Source of the DNA: Roseiarcus sp963816065
GTDB taxonomy: Bacteria > Pseudomonadota > Alphaproteobacteria > Rhizobiales > Beijerinckiaceae
NCBI GenBank assembly: GCA_963816065.1
Contig: CAWFJG010000007.1
Span: forward strand, 367,661 to 431,660
Length of the DNA stretch: 64,000 nucleotides
Direction of reading: 5' to 3'
The notes beneath the pieces are model-generated. The model did not search any database, was not told the DNA's origin, and saw only the letters and a list, made by a program, of their open reading frames with translations. The position numbers and the translations under genes are program-made. Numbering within the stretch: position 1 is the stretch's first letter; every line of letters begins with the position of its first letter. Of this stretch, positions 27,991 through 37,933 are shown piece after piece.

Positions 27991-30366
27991 TCAAGCCGAG
28001 AGCCGAGCCAGGCCCGGCTGGTTTACCCGGGCGATGAGGGTCGTCGCCTCGCTTTCAGGAACGGGCCTGCCAAACAGGTAGCCCTGGGCTTCGGCGATCC
28101 TCAGGAGTCGGATCGTGTTCAGTTGCGCGACGGTTTCGACGCCTTCGGCGATCACGGGTTTGTGGAGGCGGCGGCCCAGGTCCGCGATGGACTCGACGAG
28201 ATCCCACGACGACTGCTTGCTGCCGAGATCCAGCGTAAACGTACGGTCGATTTTGATGCGGTCGAACGGGTAGCTGTGGAGATGGCCGAAGTTGGAGTAC
28301 CCCGTGCCGAAATCGTCCAGGGAAACCTGGATGCCGCGGGTTCGGAGACAGGCGAGCGTATTGCGGACGCCGACACGATCGTCGAACAGGGTCAATTCCG
28401 TGATCTCGAGAATGAGGCGATGGGGCTCCAGCCCCGAGACGAAAAGAGCGTCCGTGATCGTCGTCTCGAGATTTTGCTCGCGAAACTGAACGGGCGACAG
28501 ATTGACCGAGACGGCGATGCCGTCCGGCCAGCCTGCGCAAGCGGCGCAGGCGAGGCGCAGGATCATGGCGCCGACCTCATGGATCAATCCCGTCTCTTCA
28601 AGCAGCGGGATGAAGTCGCTTGGCGGTATCTTTCCACGGCTGGGGCTGAGCCAGCGGGCAAGCGCCTCAAAAGCGGTGATGCGGCCGGTCGCCACGTTGA
28701 CGATGGGTTGGAAGTGGACCGTAAAGTCTTTGCAGGAGACGGCATTTCGCAGTTCGAGTTCCAAGAGCCTGCGCGCTTGAATGCGGGTGTCCATTTCGGG
28801 TTCAAACGTGCGCCAGCAGCCGCGACCGTCAGCCTTCGCCGCGTACAGCGCCAGATCCGCGTTCGACAGCAGGGAGTCGGCGGTGACTCCGTCGCTCAAA
28901 GCGGTGGCGCTGCCGATGCTGACGCCGACGATGACTTCGCTCCCGTCGATGACGAGCGGGCGTCTGACCTCCTCGATCATGCGCTTCGTATAGGCGTAAT
29001 CGTCAGTCGGCGCGGTGAGATCGCAAGTGTGAAGAATGACGAATTCATCGCCGCCCCAGCGCGCGAGGAGGTCGTTGGGTTCAATGACTCGCCGCAGTCG
29101 TTCGGCGCTTTCGAGAAGAACCTTGTCTCCGGTCCGATGGCCTAGGCTGTCGTTGACCTGCTTGAAATTGTCGAGATCGAGAAACAGGATGGTCAGGGCC
29201 TGCTGGCCGGGACTCCACTGGTCCAGAGATTCGGCAAGCGTGGTCTCGAAAGCGTGGCGGTTGGGCAGTCCGGTCACGGCGTCGAAATGCGCCATGTACT
29301 GAATTTTGCGCTCGGCGTTGAAGCGGTCAGTGACATCCTGAACCACGAGGACCGAGCCTTCGGTAGCCGTAGTATGGATGGTCAACTCGATGGTTCGGCC
29401 ATCGCGCGTTTCGACATTTATGATGGCGTCCGAGCCCAGGTGCGGATCGGAGAGGAGAGTCTGGTCGAGCATGTATTGCGCGTTGGCGACGATGTTGGGA
29501 ATGACTTCGCCGAGGAGGGCGTAGATGTCGTCTCCCGCCAGAGGCGCGTCGGACGGGAGGGACAGAACCGTCCGGAACTTGTCGTTGAAAACGACGATCC
29601 GGCCTTCGCCGTCGAGCGTGCAAAGGCCGTGGGACATGTTGTTGATCGCGGCGTCGAATTGCGCTGCGATCCTTTGCGACTGTTCACGGAAAGCGATCTC
29701 GTCGAGCAGGGTCTGCCGGAGCCGTCGGGCGGACTCGTAGATGAAAAGGCAGAGAGGCAAGAGAGCCGCAGGAGGGACGAGAAGAAAGAGACCGCCTCTG
29801 AGCGCGCAGGCCGCTGCGACCGGCAAAGCGCCGGCGCAAATCTGAAGCACGATCCCGTCTTGCAGGGAAAAGTATCGGATCGCGATCGCTAAGAGATTGG
29901 TCGTTGCGATGGCCAGGCTCACGGACAAGACGAACGGATCATCGGAGGTCAGGAATGTCGTGACCACCAGGAATCCCGCACAAAAAATTGTGCTGGCGCC
30001 GCCGAGAATCAGACCCCGCTCGATCGAGCGGAGTTGCTTCGGGTCGTCGGAGAGGGGCGACGACAGATATCCCCAATTCAGATGCAGGCGGACGGGAATG
30101 GTGAGAAGCGCGAGGAGACCAACCGCCGCCGGGGCTTTGGAGTGCGTCAGTGCCGCAAAAAGAAAGCCGGAGAGACCCGTGATCACCGCACCGAAGACCG
30201 TTATGTTGGTGTCGGCGAACGACGACTCGATCAGCCTCCGACGAACTTCGCGCGGAAGCGCGGCCGCCGAAAAACGGCGCTCGGTGAAACAGCGCATAAC
30301 GAAGCCTGCCCATTTGGACAGACCTCGTATTCGGAGATGGCCAGGGCGAGAGCCCGGGATGTTCAT
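27991..30366 (-). CDS. Membrane GGDEF-EAL cyclic-di-GMP protein
   Basis: 791 residues. About six membrane helices in residues 55-215 (GLSGFLFAALTHS, VGLLALLTIPVRLHL, STIFCAGFLVVTTFL, GGLFLLVPPAALLPLCLFIY), a PAS-type domain (DAAINNMSHGLCTLDGEGRI), then GGDEF (LARWGGDEFVIL, intact active-site motif) and EAL (FEALARW, DDFGTGYSNFGHL, intact). It could make or degrade c-di-GMP; the sequence alone does not decide. The start is uncertain: an ATG 23 codons later (30297) is also possible. Downstream on the same strand is the LuxR-like protein, so the ligand domain may relate to c-di-GMP control of surface growth. Confidence 0.92.
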   Translation of the reverse strand: MNIPGSRPGHLRIRGLSKWAGFVMRCFTERRFSAAALPREVRRRLIESSFADTNITVFGAVITGLSGFLFAALTHSKAPAAVGLLALLTIPVRLHLNWGYLSSPLSDDPKQLRSIERGLILGGASTIFCAGFLVVTTFLTSDDPFVLSVSLAIATTNLLAIAIRYFSLQDGIVLQICAGALPVAAACALRGGLFLLVPPAALLPLCLFIYESARRLRQTLLDEIAFREQSQRIAAQFDAAINNMSHGLCTLDGEGRIVVFNDKFRTVLSLPSDAPLAGDDIYALLGEVIPNIVANAQYMLDQTLLSDPHLGSDAIINVETRDGRTIELTIHTTATEGSVLVVQDVTDRFNAERKIQYMAHFDAVTGLPNRHAFETTLAESLDQWSPGQQALTILFLDLDNFKQVNDSLGHRTGDKVLLESAERLRRVIEPNDLLARWGGDEFVILHTCDLTAPTDDYAYTKRMIEEVRRPLVIDGSEVIVGVSIGSATALSDGVTADSLLSNADLALYAAKADGRGCWRTFEPEMDTRIQARRLLELELRNAVSCKDFTVHFQPIVNVATGRITAFEALARWLSPSRGKIPPSDFIPLLEETGLIHEVGAMILRLACAACAGWPDGIAVSVNLSPVQFREQNLETTITDALFVSGLEPHRLILEITELTLFDDRVGVRNTLACLRTRGIQVSLDDFGTGYSNFGHLHSYPFDRIKIDRTFTLDLGSKQSSWDLVESIADLGRRLHKPVIAEGVETVAQLNTIRLLRIAEAQGYLFGRPVPESEATTLIARVNQPGLARLSA

Positions 30367-30655
30367 TCTGGGGCCCGTTGAAGTCGGCTGCGGGAGCGCT
30401 CAGCCATCTTCATGTGGCAGCAAATGATTGCGGTCTTGTTATTTTTCGCGGTTGTGTTGGCCGATAGTCGTGCGACGCCGGGGAGTTGTCCGCATCTGCA
30501 GCAGAGGGACCCGTTCGCCTTGGCGATACCGGCGCGTCGACAATGTCGGCCAGGAATAGCGCGGTCCCGAAGCGAAGCCTCGGGGGCTCCCCGCGGGGCC
30601 ATGGCGAGAGCGCGCCTCTTTGCAGGACTTCCGTAGCGGCAGCGCTGCGCCGGGG

Positions 30656-32146
30656 TCAGACAATCTTCACGTATTCGAAGTCGCCTGTCTGATTGTTGAT
30701 GCCGACGCGAGGCGGGGCGATCCAGCTCGCGTACTGGCCGGGCTCGCGGCAGGGCTCCATCAGCGAATTGATGAAGGTCATGTCGGCGTCGTTCGGCAGC
30801 CACGCGCCGCTCTGAGCCTGCCACTGCTCCTCGCTCAGGACATCGCCGGCGGGACTGATGCGCTTGCCGCCGAACTCGCCGATCCTGCGATTGAAGCCCT
30901 TGTGCGGCTGGGCGAACCGGAAGGCGATCCCCGCCTTCTCGATCACCTTGTTCCAGCGGTCGACGCCGCCCTGGCAGTCCTTGATGTAGTCGTCGAGCAG
31001 GCGGGCGTTGATGGCGCGCAGCGCCGGAACCTGATCCGCGACAATCTTGCCGTCGACGACCCGCTCGACCGGATAGGTCGCGTCGGCGAGCGTGTGGTCG
31101 TCCTTCAGGTTCGCCTCGTTGAAGCGGCCCTTTAGGCCGGCGCTGAACGCCTCGGCGGCGTTCGAGGACACCTCGCCGCCGAACAGGTCGCGGGTGACCG
31201 ACATATGGAAGTTGGCCTTCCGCTGCAGGAGCGGCAGGTCGACCACGCCGAGCTTGCGGATCGCCTCGACGTCGTTCGGGTCCTTGATCCCGGCCTTCGC
31301 CATCGCCGCGCAGGTCGCCTCGATCGTCCGCTGCACGCCGGTCTCGCCGACGAACATGTGGTGCGCCTCCTCGGTCAGCATGAAGCGGCAGGTGCGCGAC
31401 AGCGGATCGAAGCCGCTCTCGGCCAGCGCAGCGAGCTGCATCTTGCCGTCGCGGTCAGTGAAGTAGGTGAACATGAAGAAGCTCAGCCAGTCGGGCGTAC
31501 GCTCGTTGAAGGCGCCGAGGATGCGCGGATTGTCCTCCTGTCCGCTGCGGCGTTCGAGCAGGGCCTGCGCCTCCTCGCGGCCGTCCTTGCCGAAATACTT
31601 GACCAGGAGGTAGACGATCGCCCAGAGGTGGCGGCCCTCCTCGACATTGACCTGGAAGAGGTTGCGCATGTCGTAGAGGCTCGGCGCCGTTGCGCCGAGA
31701 TAGCGCTGCTGCTCGACCGAAGCGGGCTCGGTGTCGCCCTGGACGACGAGAAGCCGGCGCAGCGTCGCGCGATATTCGCCCGGAACCTCCTGCCAGGCCG
31801 GCTCGCCCTTGTGACGGCCGAAGGGAATGGCCCGCCCCTCGACCTTGGGCGCGAGCAGCACGCCCCAGCGATATTCCGGCATCCTGACGTAGCCGAACTT
31901 CGCCCAGCCGGTCGGATCGACGCCGACTGCGGTGCGCAGATAGACCTCCGAGGTCTGGAAGCCCTCCGGCCCCATGTCGTTCCACCAGTCCAGATATTTG
32001 GGCCGCCACGTCTCGAGCGCGCGCTGGAGCTGCTTGTCCGACGAGAGCGCGACATTGTTCGGGATCTGGCCGTCGGTGTCGATCTCGACGAAATGATCGC
32101 CGCGGATCGTTTCCGGCGATTCGGTCAGGGGATCTGTAGAACTCAT
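30656..32146 (-). CDS. boxB: Benzoyl-CoA 2,3-epoxidase oxygenase subunit BoxB
   Basis: Diiron oxygenase that, with BoxA, converts benzoyl-CoA, O2 and NADPH to 2,3-epoxybenzoyl-CoA. About 496 residues, intact. Family signatures include WWNDMGPEGFQTSEVYLRTA, VNVEEGRHLWAIVYLLVKYF, and RFMLTEEAHHMFVGETGVQRT, which carry the Glu/His iron ligands. The start MSSTDPLTES at 32146 has AAGGA 6 bases upstream; a longer in-frame extension is unsupported. It is the last of the boxC-boxA-maoC-boxB series. Two candidate BoxR sites lie in its upstream gap, so it may have its own regulated promoter. Confidence 0.97.
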   Translation of the reverse strand: MSSTDPLTESPETIRGDHFVEIDTDGQIPNNVALSSDKQLQRALETWRPKYLDWWNDMGPEGFQTSEVYLRTAVGVDPTGWAKFGYVRMPEYRWGVLLAPKVEGRAIPFGRHKGEPAWQEVPGEYRATLRRLLVVQGDTEPASVEQQRYLGATAPSLYDMRNLFQVNVEEGRHLWAIVYLLVKYFGKDGREEAQALLERRSGQEDNPRILGAFNERTPDWLSFFMFTYFTDRDGKMQLAALAESGFDPLSRTCRFMLTEEAHHMFVGETGVQRTIEATCAAMAKAGIKDPNDVEAIRKLGVVDLPLLQRKANFHMSVTRDLFGGEVSSNAAEAFSAGLKGRFNEANLKDDHTLADATYPVERVVDGKIVADQVPALRAINARLLDDYIKDCQGGVDRWNKVIEKAGIAFRFAQPHKGFNRRIGEFGGKRISPAGDVLSEEQWQAQSGAWLPNDADMTFINSLMEPCREPGQYASWIAPPRVGINNQTGDFEYVKIV

Positions 32147-32228
32147 GTTTCCTTCCCTTCCGCTGGCGCGCACGAGCGCGGTCTGGACGCGAACAGAGCC
32201 ACTATGTTGCAGCCTTGTCAAGTCAATT

Positions 32229-32242
32229 GGCATTTTTTTGCA
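32229..32242 (-). promoter_or_regulatory. Candidate BoxR operator 1 upstream of boxB
   Basis: Minus strand TGCA-AAAAAA-TGCC, 83 bases before the boxB start. It fits the same TGCA-N6-TGC(C/A) pattern as sites at 32282, 36050 and 37817. Confidence 0.5.
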
Positions 32243-32281
32243 TAAACCTTTACGGAAACTATTAGTCGTGCTTCCAGATTA

Positions 32282-32295
32282 TGCATTATCTTGCA
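32282..32295 (+). promoter_or_regulatory. Candidate BoxR operator 2 upstream of boxB
   Basis: Plus strand TGCA-TTATCT-TGCA, partly over the stop codon of the maoC gene and about 136 bases before boxB. The core ATGCATTAT is shared with the boxC upstream site. Confidence 0.5.
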
Positions 32296-32741
32296 TATTC
32301 ACCGCGTGCGCTCACGTCGAACAGGCTGGTCGCTTCGGATTCGAGAACCTCCTGGCCGTGCTGATTGAAGAGCCGCCACCGCCACCTCATGACGCCGAGG
32401 TTCGGCTTGCTGCTCGAACGCCGCGTCTCCAGCACTTCGGCGCGCAGGGTGAGGCTGTCGCCGGGCCGGACCGGGTTCAGCCATTTGATGTCGGCGACGC
32501 CCGGCGATCCGACGGTGTCGGAGCCCGCAAGCACGGCGTCGACCGAGAGCCGCATCGCGATCGAGCAGGTGTGCCAGCCGCTGGCGATCAGCCCGCCGTA
32601 CGGTCCGATGCGCGCCTTTTCGCGATCGACGTGAAACCATTGCGGATCGTAGGCCTCGGCAAAGCGAAGGATTTCCTCCTCTTCGACGCGACGCGGTCCG
32701 GCCTCGATGACCTGACCCACATGGAAATCGGCAAACTTCAT
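32286..32741 (-). CDS. MaoC-type hot-dog enoyl-CoA hydratase
   Basis: 151 residues, intact MaoC/R-hydratase domain: MKFADFHVGQVIEAGPRRV, FAEAYDPQWFHVDREKAR, YGGLIASGWHTCSIAMRL, and PVRPGDSLTLRAEVLETRRS. The hydratase catalytic motif (Asp/His in YDPQWFHVD) is present. It sits between boxA and boxB, so it probably acts on a CoA intermediate of the box lower pathway. Such hydratases also occur in polyester and beta-oxidation pathways, so the precise substrate is inferred from context only. No frameshift. Confidence 0.85.
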   Translation of the reverse strand: MKFADFHVGQVIEAGPRRVEEEEILRFAEAYDPQWFHVDREKARIGPYGGLIASGWHTCSIAMRLSVDAVLAGSDTVGSPGVADIKWLNPVRPGDSLTLRAEVLETRRSSSKPNLGVMRWRWRLFNQHGQEVLESEATSLFDVSARGEYAR

Positions 32742-32776
32742 CGGTCCTCACCAAACTCTAGCCGCGCTCTGTGGTG

Positions 32777-32882
32777 GCGCTCCATAGCCTGTCGGGAGAC
32801 GGGCGTCCTGCCGAACGCCCTTACGGAGCGCGGCAGGCGCGCTCCATAGCCTGTCTTCAGACGGGCGTCCTTGCGGACGCCC
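32777..32882. repeat. Tandem 62-base-spaced dyad repeat between maoC and boxA
   Basis: Two near-identical 44-base units start at 32777 and 32839, each with GCGCTCCATAGCCTGTC, AGACGGGCGTCC and a matching dyad (GGGCGTCC with GGACGCCC or a one-off variant). A shortened relative (AGACGGGCGTCC) lies at about 58831 upstream of ssb. This looks like a dispersed REP-like palindromic element; it may form mRNA hairpins within the box transcript. Confidence 0.65.
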
Positions 32883-32917
32883 TGTCGACCGCGCCTGCGC
32901 GCGGCGACGCCCTCGTC

Positions 32918-34191
32918 TCAATAGGTCTCCAGGTGCAGCCGGCCGTCGCGCTTGAGCGCCGGCCCGACAACGGTCCAGTCGAGACCGCCCGCTCGCGCTG
33001 CGTCGCGCAGCGCCAGCACGACCCCCTCCTCCATCGCTTTCAGCCCGCAGACGTAGAAGAAGGCGTTGGGGTCGGCGATCAGCGGCGCGAGATCGGCGGC
33101 GCGCTCGCGCATCAGGTCCTGCACGTAGCGCTTCGGCTGGCCGGGCGTCCGGCTGAAGGCGAAATTGATGTCGATGAAGTCCTTCGGCAAATTGCCGAGC
33201 GGGCCGAAGTACGGCAGCTCCTCCTTGGTGCGCGCGCCGAAGAACAGCATCAGCTTGCCGCCCTCGAACTTGCCCGACTTGCGCAGGCGCCGCCGCCACT
33301 CCGTCATCGCCCGCATCGGCGCGCTGCCGGTGCCGGTGCAGATCATCACGATCGAGCTTTTGGGATGGTTCGGCATCAGGAAGCTCGTTCCGAACGGTCC
33401 GGTGACCTGGACCCTGTCGCCGACTTCGAGGTCGCAAAGATAGTTGCTGGCGGCGCCGCGCACCGGGCGGCCCTGATGGTCCTCGAGCACCCGCTTCACC
33501 GTGAGCGAGACGTTGTTGTAACCGGGCCGCTCGCCGTTGCGCGGGCTGGCGACCGAATATTGCCGAGGGAGGTGGGGACGGCCGGCGCCGTCCGGCCCCG
33601 GAGGGACGATCCCGATCGACTGCCCCTCGAGCACCGGGAACGGCACGGCGCCGAAATCGAGCACGATGTGGTGGGTGTCGTAGTCCCGGCCGACCTCGGT
33701 CACCCGCACATTGCCGACGACGGTCGCGGTGACGAACTTCTCCGCCGCGCGCGGCCCGTAGAGATTGGCGTAGGGGTGCGCGGCCGACCAGGGCGGAATG
33801 ACGGCGGCATAGTCGGCGGTCGAAAACACGCCCTCGCCTTCCGGCTCGGCGGCCGGCGCCGGCGCGCTTTCCGCGGCGCCATCGAGGGCGGAGACGCCAG
33901 CGGCGGCGAGGTCTTCGGCCGTCAGCTCCGCCGGCAGCGCGTCCCAGCCGAACTGCGCCTCGACGCTGTAGACGCTCGCCCGCGGAACGATCCGCCAATT
34001 GTCGATGCTGCCGGTCGGACAGGGGGAACGCAGGCCATGCACAGGTTGCACATCGCAGCGTTCACCACATAGTTGCGCTCGTCATGCGTGATCGCGCCGA
34101 CCGGGCAGGTCGCCTCGCAGGTGTTGCAGCGGATGCAGATTTCCGGGTCGATCAGGTGCTGCCGGATGACCGAGGCGTCAACGTGTTCCAT
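32918..34191 (-). CDS. boxA: Benzoyl-CoA 2,3-epoxidase reductase BoxA (one frameshift)
   Basis: NADPH-dependent reductase that feeds electrons to BoxB. It begins with two [4Fe-4S] ferredoxin motifs (CIRCNTCEATCP; CNLCMACVPPCP) and continues with a ferredoxin-NADP reductase module: RQYSVASP for FAD, GTGSAPMRAM for NADPH, and the C-terminal ETY. The frame changes near 34020 within the second cluster: a five-C run on the coding strand needs one more C to read CVPPCPTGS. Joined, it is about 424 residues, normal. The start at 34191 (MEHVDASVIRQH) has GGAGG 8 bases upstream. It lies between boxC and maoC. Confidence 0.94.
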
Positions 34192-34262
34192 AGGAAACCT
34201 CCCAGCTGCGCAGGCCCGCATCCGGCCCTTCGGCCGACCTTCCCCAGCGCGAGGGAAGGGTT

Positions 34263-34299
34263 CCCTCTCCCGCGGGGAGAGGGTGTCGCCGAAGGCGAC
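34263..34299. repeat. Paired hairpins between boxC and boxA
   Basis: CCCTCTCC pairs with GGAGAGGG (34263-34283), followed at once by GTCGCC-GAA-GGCGAC (34285-34299). Such double palindromes are common intergenic repeats in GC-rich Alphaproteobacteria. There is no T-run; an mRNA processing or attenuation role is possible. Confidence 0.6.
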
Positions 34300-34338
34300 G
34301 GGTGAGGGTTCGCTAGCGCCGGCCGATCTCATCTTCCC

Positions 34339-35998
<1,660 letters not shown>

Positions 35999-36049
35999 GC
36001 GGCGCTCCTAGATAGGCAGTTTAGTGCATTTTTCTAGGCCGCGTTATAA

Positions 36050-36063
36050 TGCATTATGATGCC
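36050..36063 (+). promoter_or_regulatory. Candidate BoxR operator upstream of boxC
   Basis: TGCA-TTATGA-TGCC, 52 bases before boxC. The perfect palindrome ATAATGCATTAT (36046-36057) overlaps it. Same consensus as the boxB and bclA sites. Confidence 0.55.
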
Positions 36064-36122
36064 CATAGCAACAACCAAAGCCCGCGTTGACAAATTCCGT
36101 ACGGTTCCGTACAGAACGCGGC

Positions 36123-36401
36123 ATGTCCAAGTTCGACGAGAGCGCGGCCAAAGGCGCAGAGGAAGCGCGGAGCACGCTGCCTGCCATCCTCGATCGCGCC
36201 GAGCGTGGGACGTCCACGGTCATCAGCAGGCATGGCCGGCCTGTGGCTGCGGTTGTGCCTATCGCGCTCTACCAGGCGATCCAGCGGGTCACGCAGCCGA
36301 AGCGGCGCTCGCTGCTCGCGCTTGGCGGGTCCGGGGCTGGCCTCTGGGGGGAGGACAGCGCGCGCGCCATCCGCGAGTTGCGCGACGAATGGCGCCGCTG
36401 A
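36123..36401 (+). CDS. Phd/YefM-type antitoxin
   Basis: 92 residues from MSKFDES at 36123. The sequence FDESAAKGAEEARSTLPAIL, DRAERGTSTVISRHGRPVAA, VVPIALYQ is the Phd/YefM fold: an N-terminal DNA-binding domain with the typical RHGRPVAAVVP motif. The C-terminus (WGEDSARAIRELRDEWRR) should wrap the toxin. It overlaps the PIN toxin gene by 13 bases, the usual coupling of type II modules. In other systems the pair is autoregulated by antitoxin binding to its own promoter. The ATG at 36123 gives the usual Phd length; an in-frame start 12 codons earlier exists. Confidence 0.88.
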   Translation: MSKFDESAAKGAEEARSTLPAILDRAERGTSTVISRHGRPVAAVVPIALYQAIQRVTQPKRRSLLALGGSGAGLWGEDSARAIRELRDEWRR

Positions 36402-36826
36402 ACCTCGCGGGCCTGCCCCCCAATGCGTTGGTCCTGGTGGACACCGCGCCGATTATCTACGTGCTCGAAGGCCATCCGCGGTTCGCTCAGAGGTTCAGAC
36501 CGCTATTCGAAGCCTACGAAGCGGGCGCTTTGCAGTTGGCGGTGACGACCGTCACGATCGCGGAGGTCCTGACGGGCCCGGAGCAGGCCCAGGACCATGC
36601 CCTGGCCTTGCAATACGGCGAAGTTCTTCAGTCCTGGAACGTGGTTGCGCTCGACTTCGACATCGCGCGTCGCGCGGCGGAATTGCGCGCCAAGCGCCGA
36701 TTGAAGCTCGCCGACGCCGTACAGGCGGCGAGCGCGCTCGCGATCGAAGCGGACGCCCTGGCGACCCATGACCGGGACTTCTCCCGACTCGGACCAAAGT
36801 ACTCACGCATGGAAATTCTCTGCTGA
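36389..36826 (+). CDS. PIN-domain (VapC-like) toxin
   Basis: 145 residues. PIN nuclease with all four acidic positions: Asp18 in VLVDTAPIIY, Glu59 in TIAEVLTGP, Asp109 in LKLADAVQAASAL, and Asp128/Asp130 in ATHDRDFSRL. Such toxins cleave tRNA or other RNA until the antitoxin binds. The ATG at 36389 overlaps the antitoxin gene. It ends 3 bases before the stop of the convergent boxR, so the module is wedged exactly between boxC and boxR. No sign of decay. Confidence 0.9.
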   Translation: MAPLNLAGLPPNALVLVDTAPIIYVLEGHPRFAQRFRPLFEAYEAGALQLAVTTVTIAEVLTGPEQAQDHALALQYGEVLQSWNVVALDFDIARRAAELRAKRRLKLADAVQAASALAIEADALATHDRDFSRLGPKYSRMEILC

Positions 36827-36829
36827 CGG

Positions 36830-37786
36830 TTATTCGACCGCCATCCCCAACGCCTCCCGCACCTCCCCACGCAGAATCTGAAACGTCTCGAGCAGCGGCT
36901 GCCCGCTGGTGTCCACGCGCAGGTCCGCCTTCGAGTAGAAAGCCGCCCGGCCGGCCAAGATCGACTTCAGGTCCTCCATCGCCTCGACGCTCGCCGCCAT
37001 CGGCCGCATGTCGCCCTGGGCGGCGACGCGGGCCATGTGGTCTTCCGGATCGGCCTGCAGCCAGACGGTGGTGCAGTGGCGCAGGAGCAGATTGAAGCTG
37101 ACGAGATCCGACACCATGCCGCCGGCGGTGGCGATGACCGCCTCCGGATAGATCTGCACCGCCTCCTCGAGCGCGCGCCGCTCGTAGCGGCGGTACGCGT
37201 TCTGCCCGTAGAGGCCGAGGATCTCGGCGGTCGAGCAACCCGCCATTTTCTCGATCTCGCGGGTGAGTTCGACGAACGGGAACTCGAGGTCCTCCGCCAG
37301 CATCCGCCCGAGTGTCGACTTGCCGGCGCCGCGGAGGCCGATCAGGGCGACCCGGGGGGAGCGGACGCGGGCGCCGCTCTCGGCCCCCGTGCCCAGCAAC
37401 TCGCCGACCGCGACCCGCACCCGCCGCAGCGTGGCCTCGTCGCGGCTCTCCAGCATCTCGCGCAGGAGCAGCCATTCCGGCGACTGGGTGGTCACGTCGC
37501 CCAAAAGCTCGGCGAACGAGCAGTGCAGCGCGCGGGTAACCTGATTGAGGACGAGAACCGAGGCGTTGCCGACGCCGTATTCCAGATTGGCGAGGTGCCG
37601 CTCCGACACGTCCGTCGCCGCCGCGAGCGCCTTGCGCGTCATGCCCCGGCGCGCGCGCAAGGCCCGCACGCGCTCGCCGAGCGCGATCAGGAACGGGTCC
37701 TTGCGCTCGGCGCCGTCGGCGTCGCCGCGCGAGGCGGAGCGGTCGAGCGTCACGGGCTGGTCCGGCGGCACTATAGTGCTTGACAT
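36830..37786 (-). CDS. boxR: Benzoyl-CoA-responsive repressor BoxR
   Basis: BzdR/BoxR-family regulator, 318 residues. Residues 30-95 are an XRE-type HTH (LGERVRALRARRGMTRKALA, then DVSERHLANLEYGVGNAS). After a linker the C-terminal domain is shikimate-kinase-like with a P-loop (GLRGAGKSTLGRMLAEDL) and RYERRALEEAV. In characterised members benzoyl-CoA binds this domain and relieves repression of box genes. It is divergent from bclA, and its first codons lie next to the bclA -35. A perfect palindrome GCACTATAGTGC (37768-37779) lies within codons 3-6, perhaps part of autoregulation. Intact. Confidence 0.95.
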   Translation of the reverse strand: MSSTIVPPDQPVTLDRSASRGDADGAERKDPFLIALGERVRALRARRGMTRKALAAATDVSERHLANLEYGVGNASVLVLNQVTRALHCSFAELLGDVTTQSPEWLLLREMLESRDEATLRRVRVAVGELLGTGAESGARVRSPRVALIGLRGAGKSTLGRMLAEDLEFPFVELTREIEKMAGCSTAEILGLYGQNAYRRYERRALEEAVQIYPEAVIATAGGMVSDLVSFNLLLRHCTTVWLQADPEDHMARVAAQGDMRPMAASVEAMEDLKSILAGRAAFYSKADLRVDTSGQPLLETFQILRGEVREALGMAVE

Positions 37787-37830
37787 GAATTGCTCACGCC
37801 CATATCAAATCGTCCAGGCACAATATTGCA
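37780..37830 (+). promoter_or_regulatory. bclA promoter with candidate BoxR operator
   Basis: TTGACA (37780-37785), 17 bases, TATCAA (37803-37808) form a good sigma-70 promoter reading into bclA. The TGCA-ATATTG-TGCC pattern on the minus strand (37817-37830) falls just after the expected +1, where a bound repressor would block clearance. GCACTATAGTGC lies directly upstream of the -35. Confidence 0.65.
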
Positions 37831-37933
37831 TCAACGCGGATCCGGGCAAGCGGTTCCCGTCCCCATGTGACACAATGACCTGCAGCGCAATTCAGTTCAC
37901 TTGAACCGAAAGCACGACCGACCGGGAGGGACC

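Noticed and set aside
30367..30655. Possible gene between the GGDEF-EAL gene and boxB
   Set aside because: Frames are short and unlike proteins. The GC-rich palindrome near 30590-30602 could serve as a weak terminator for boxB, but there is no T-run.
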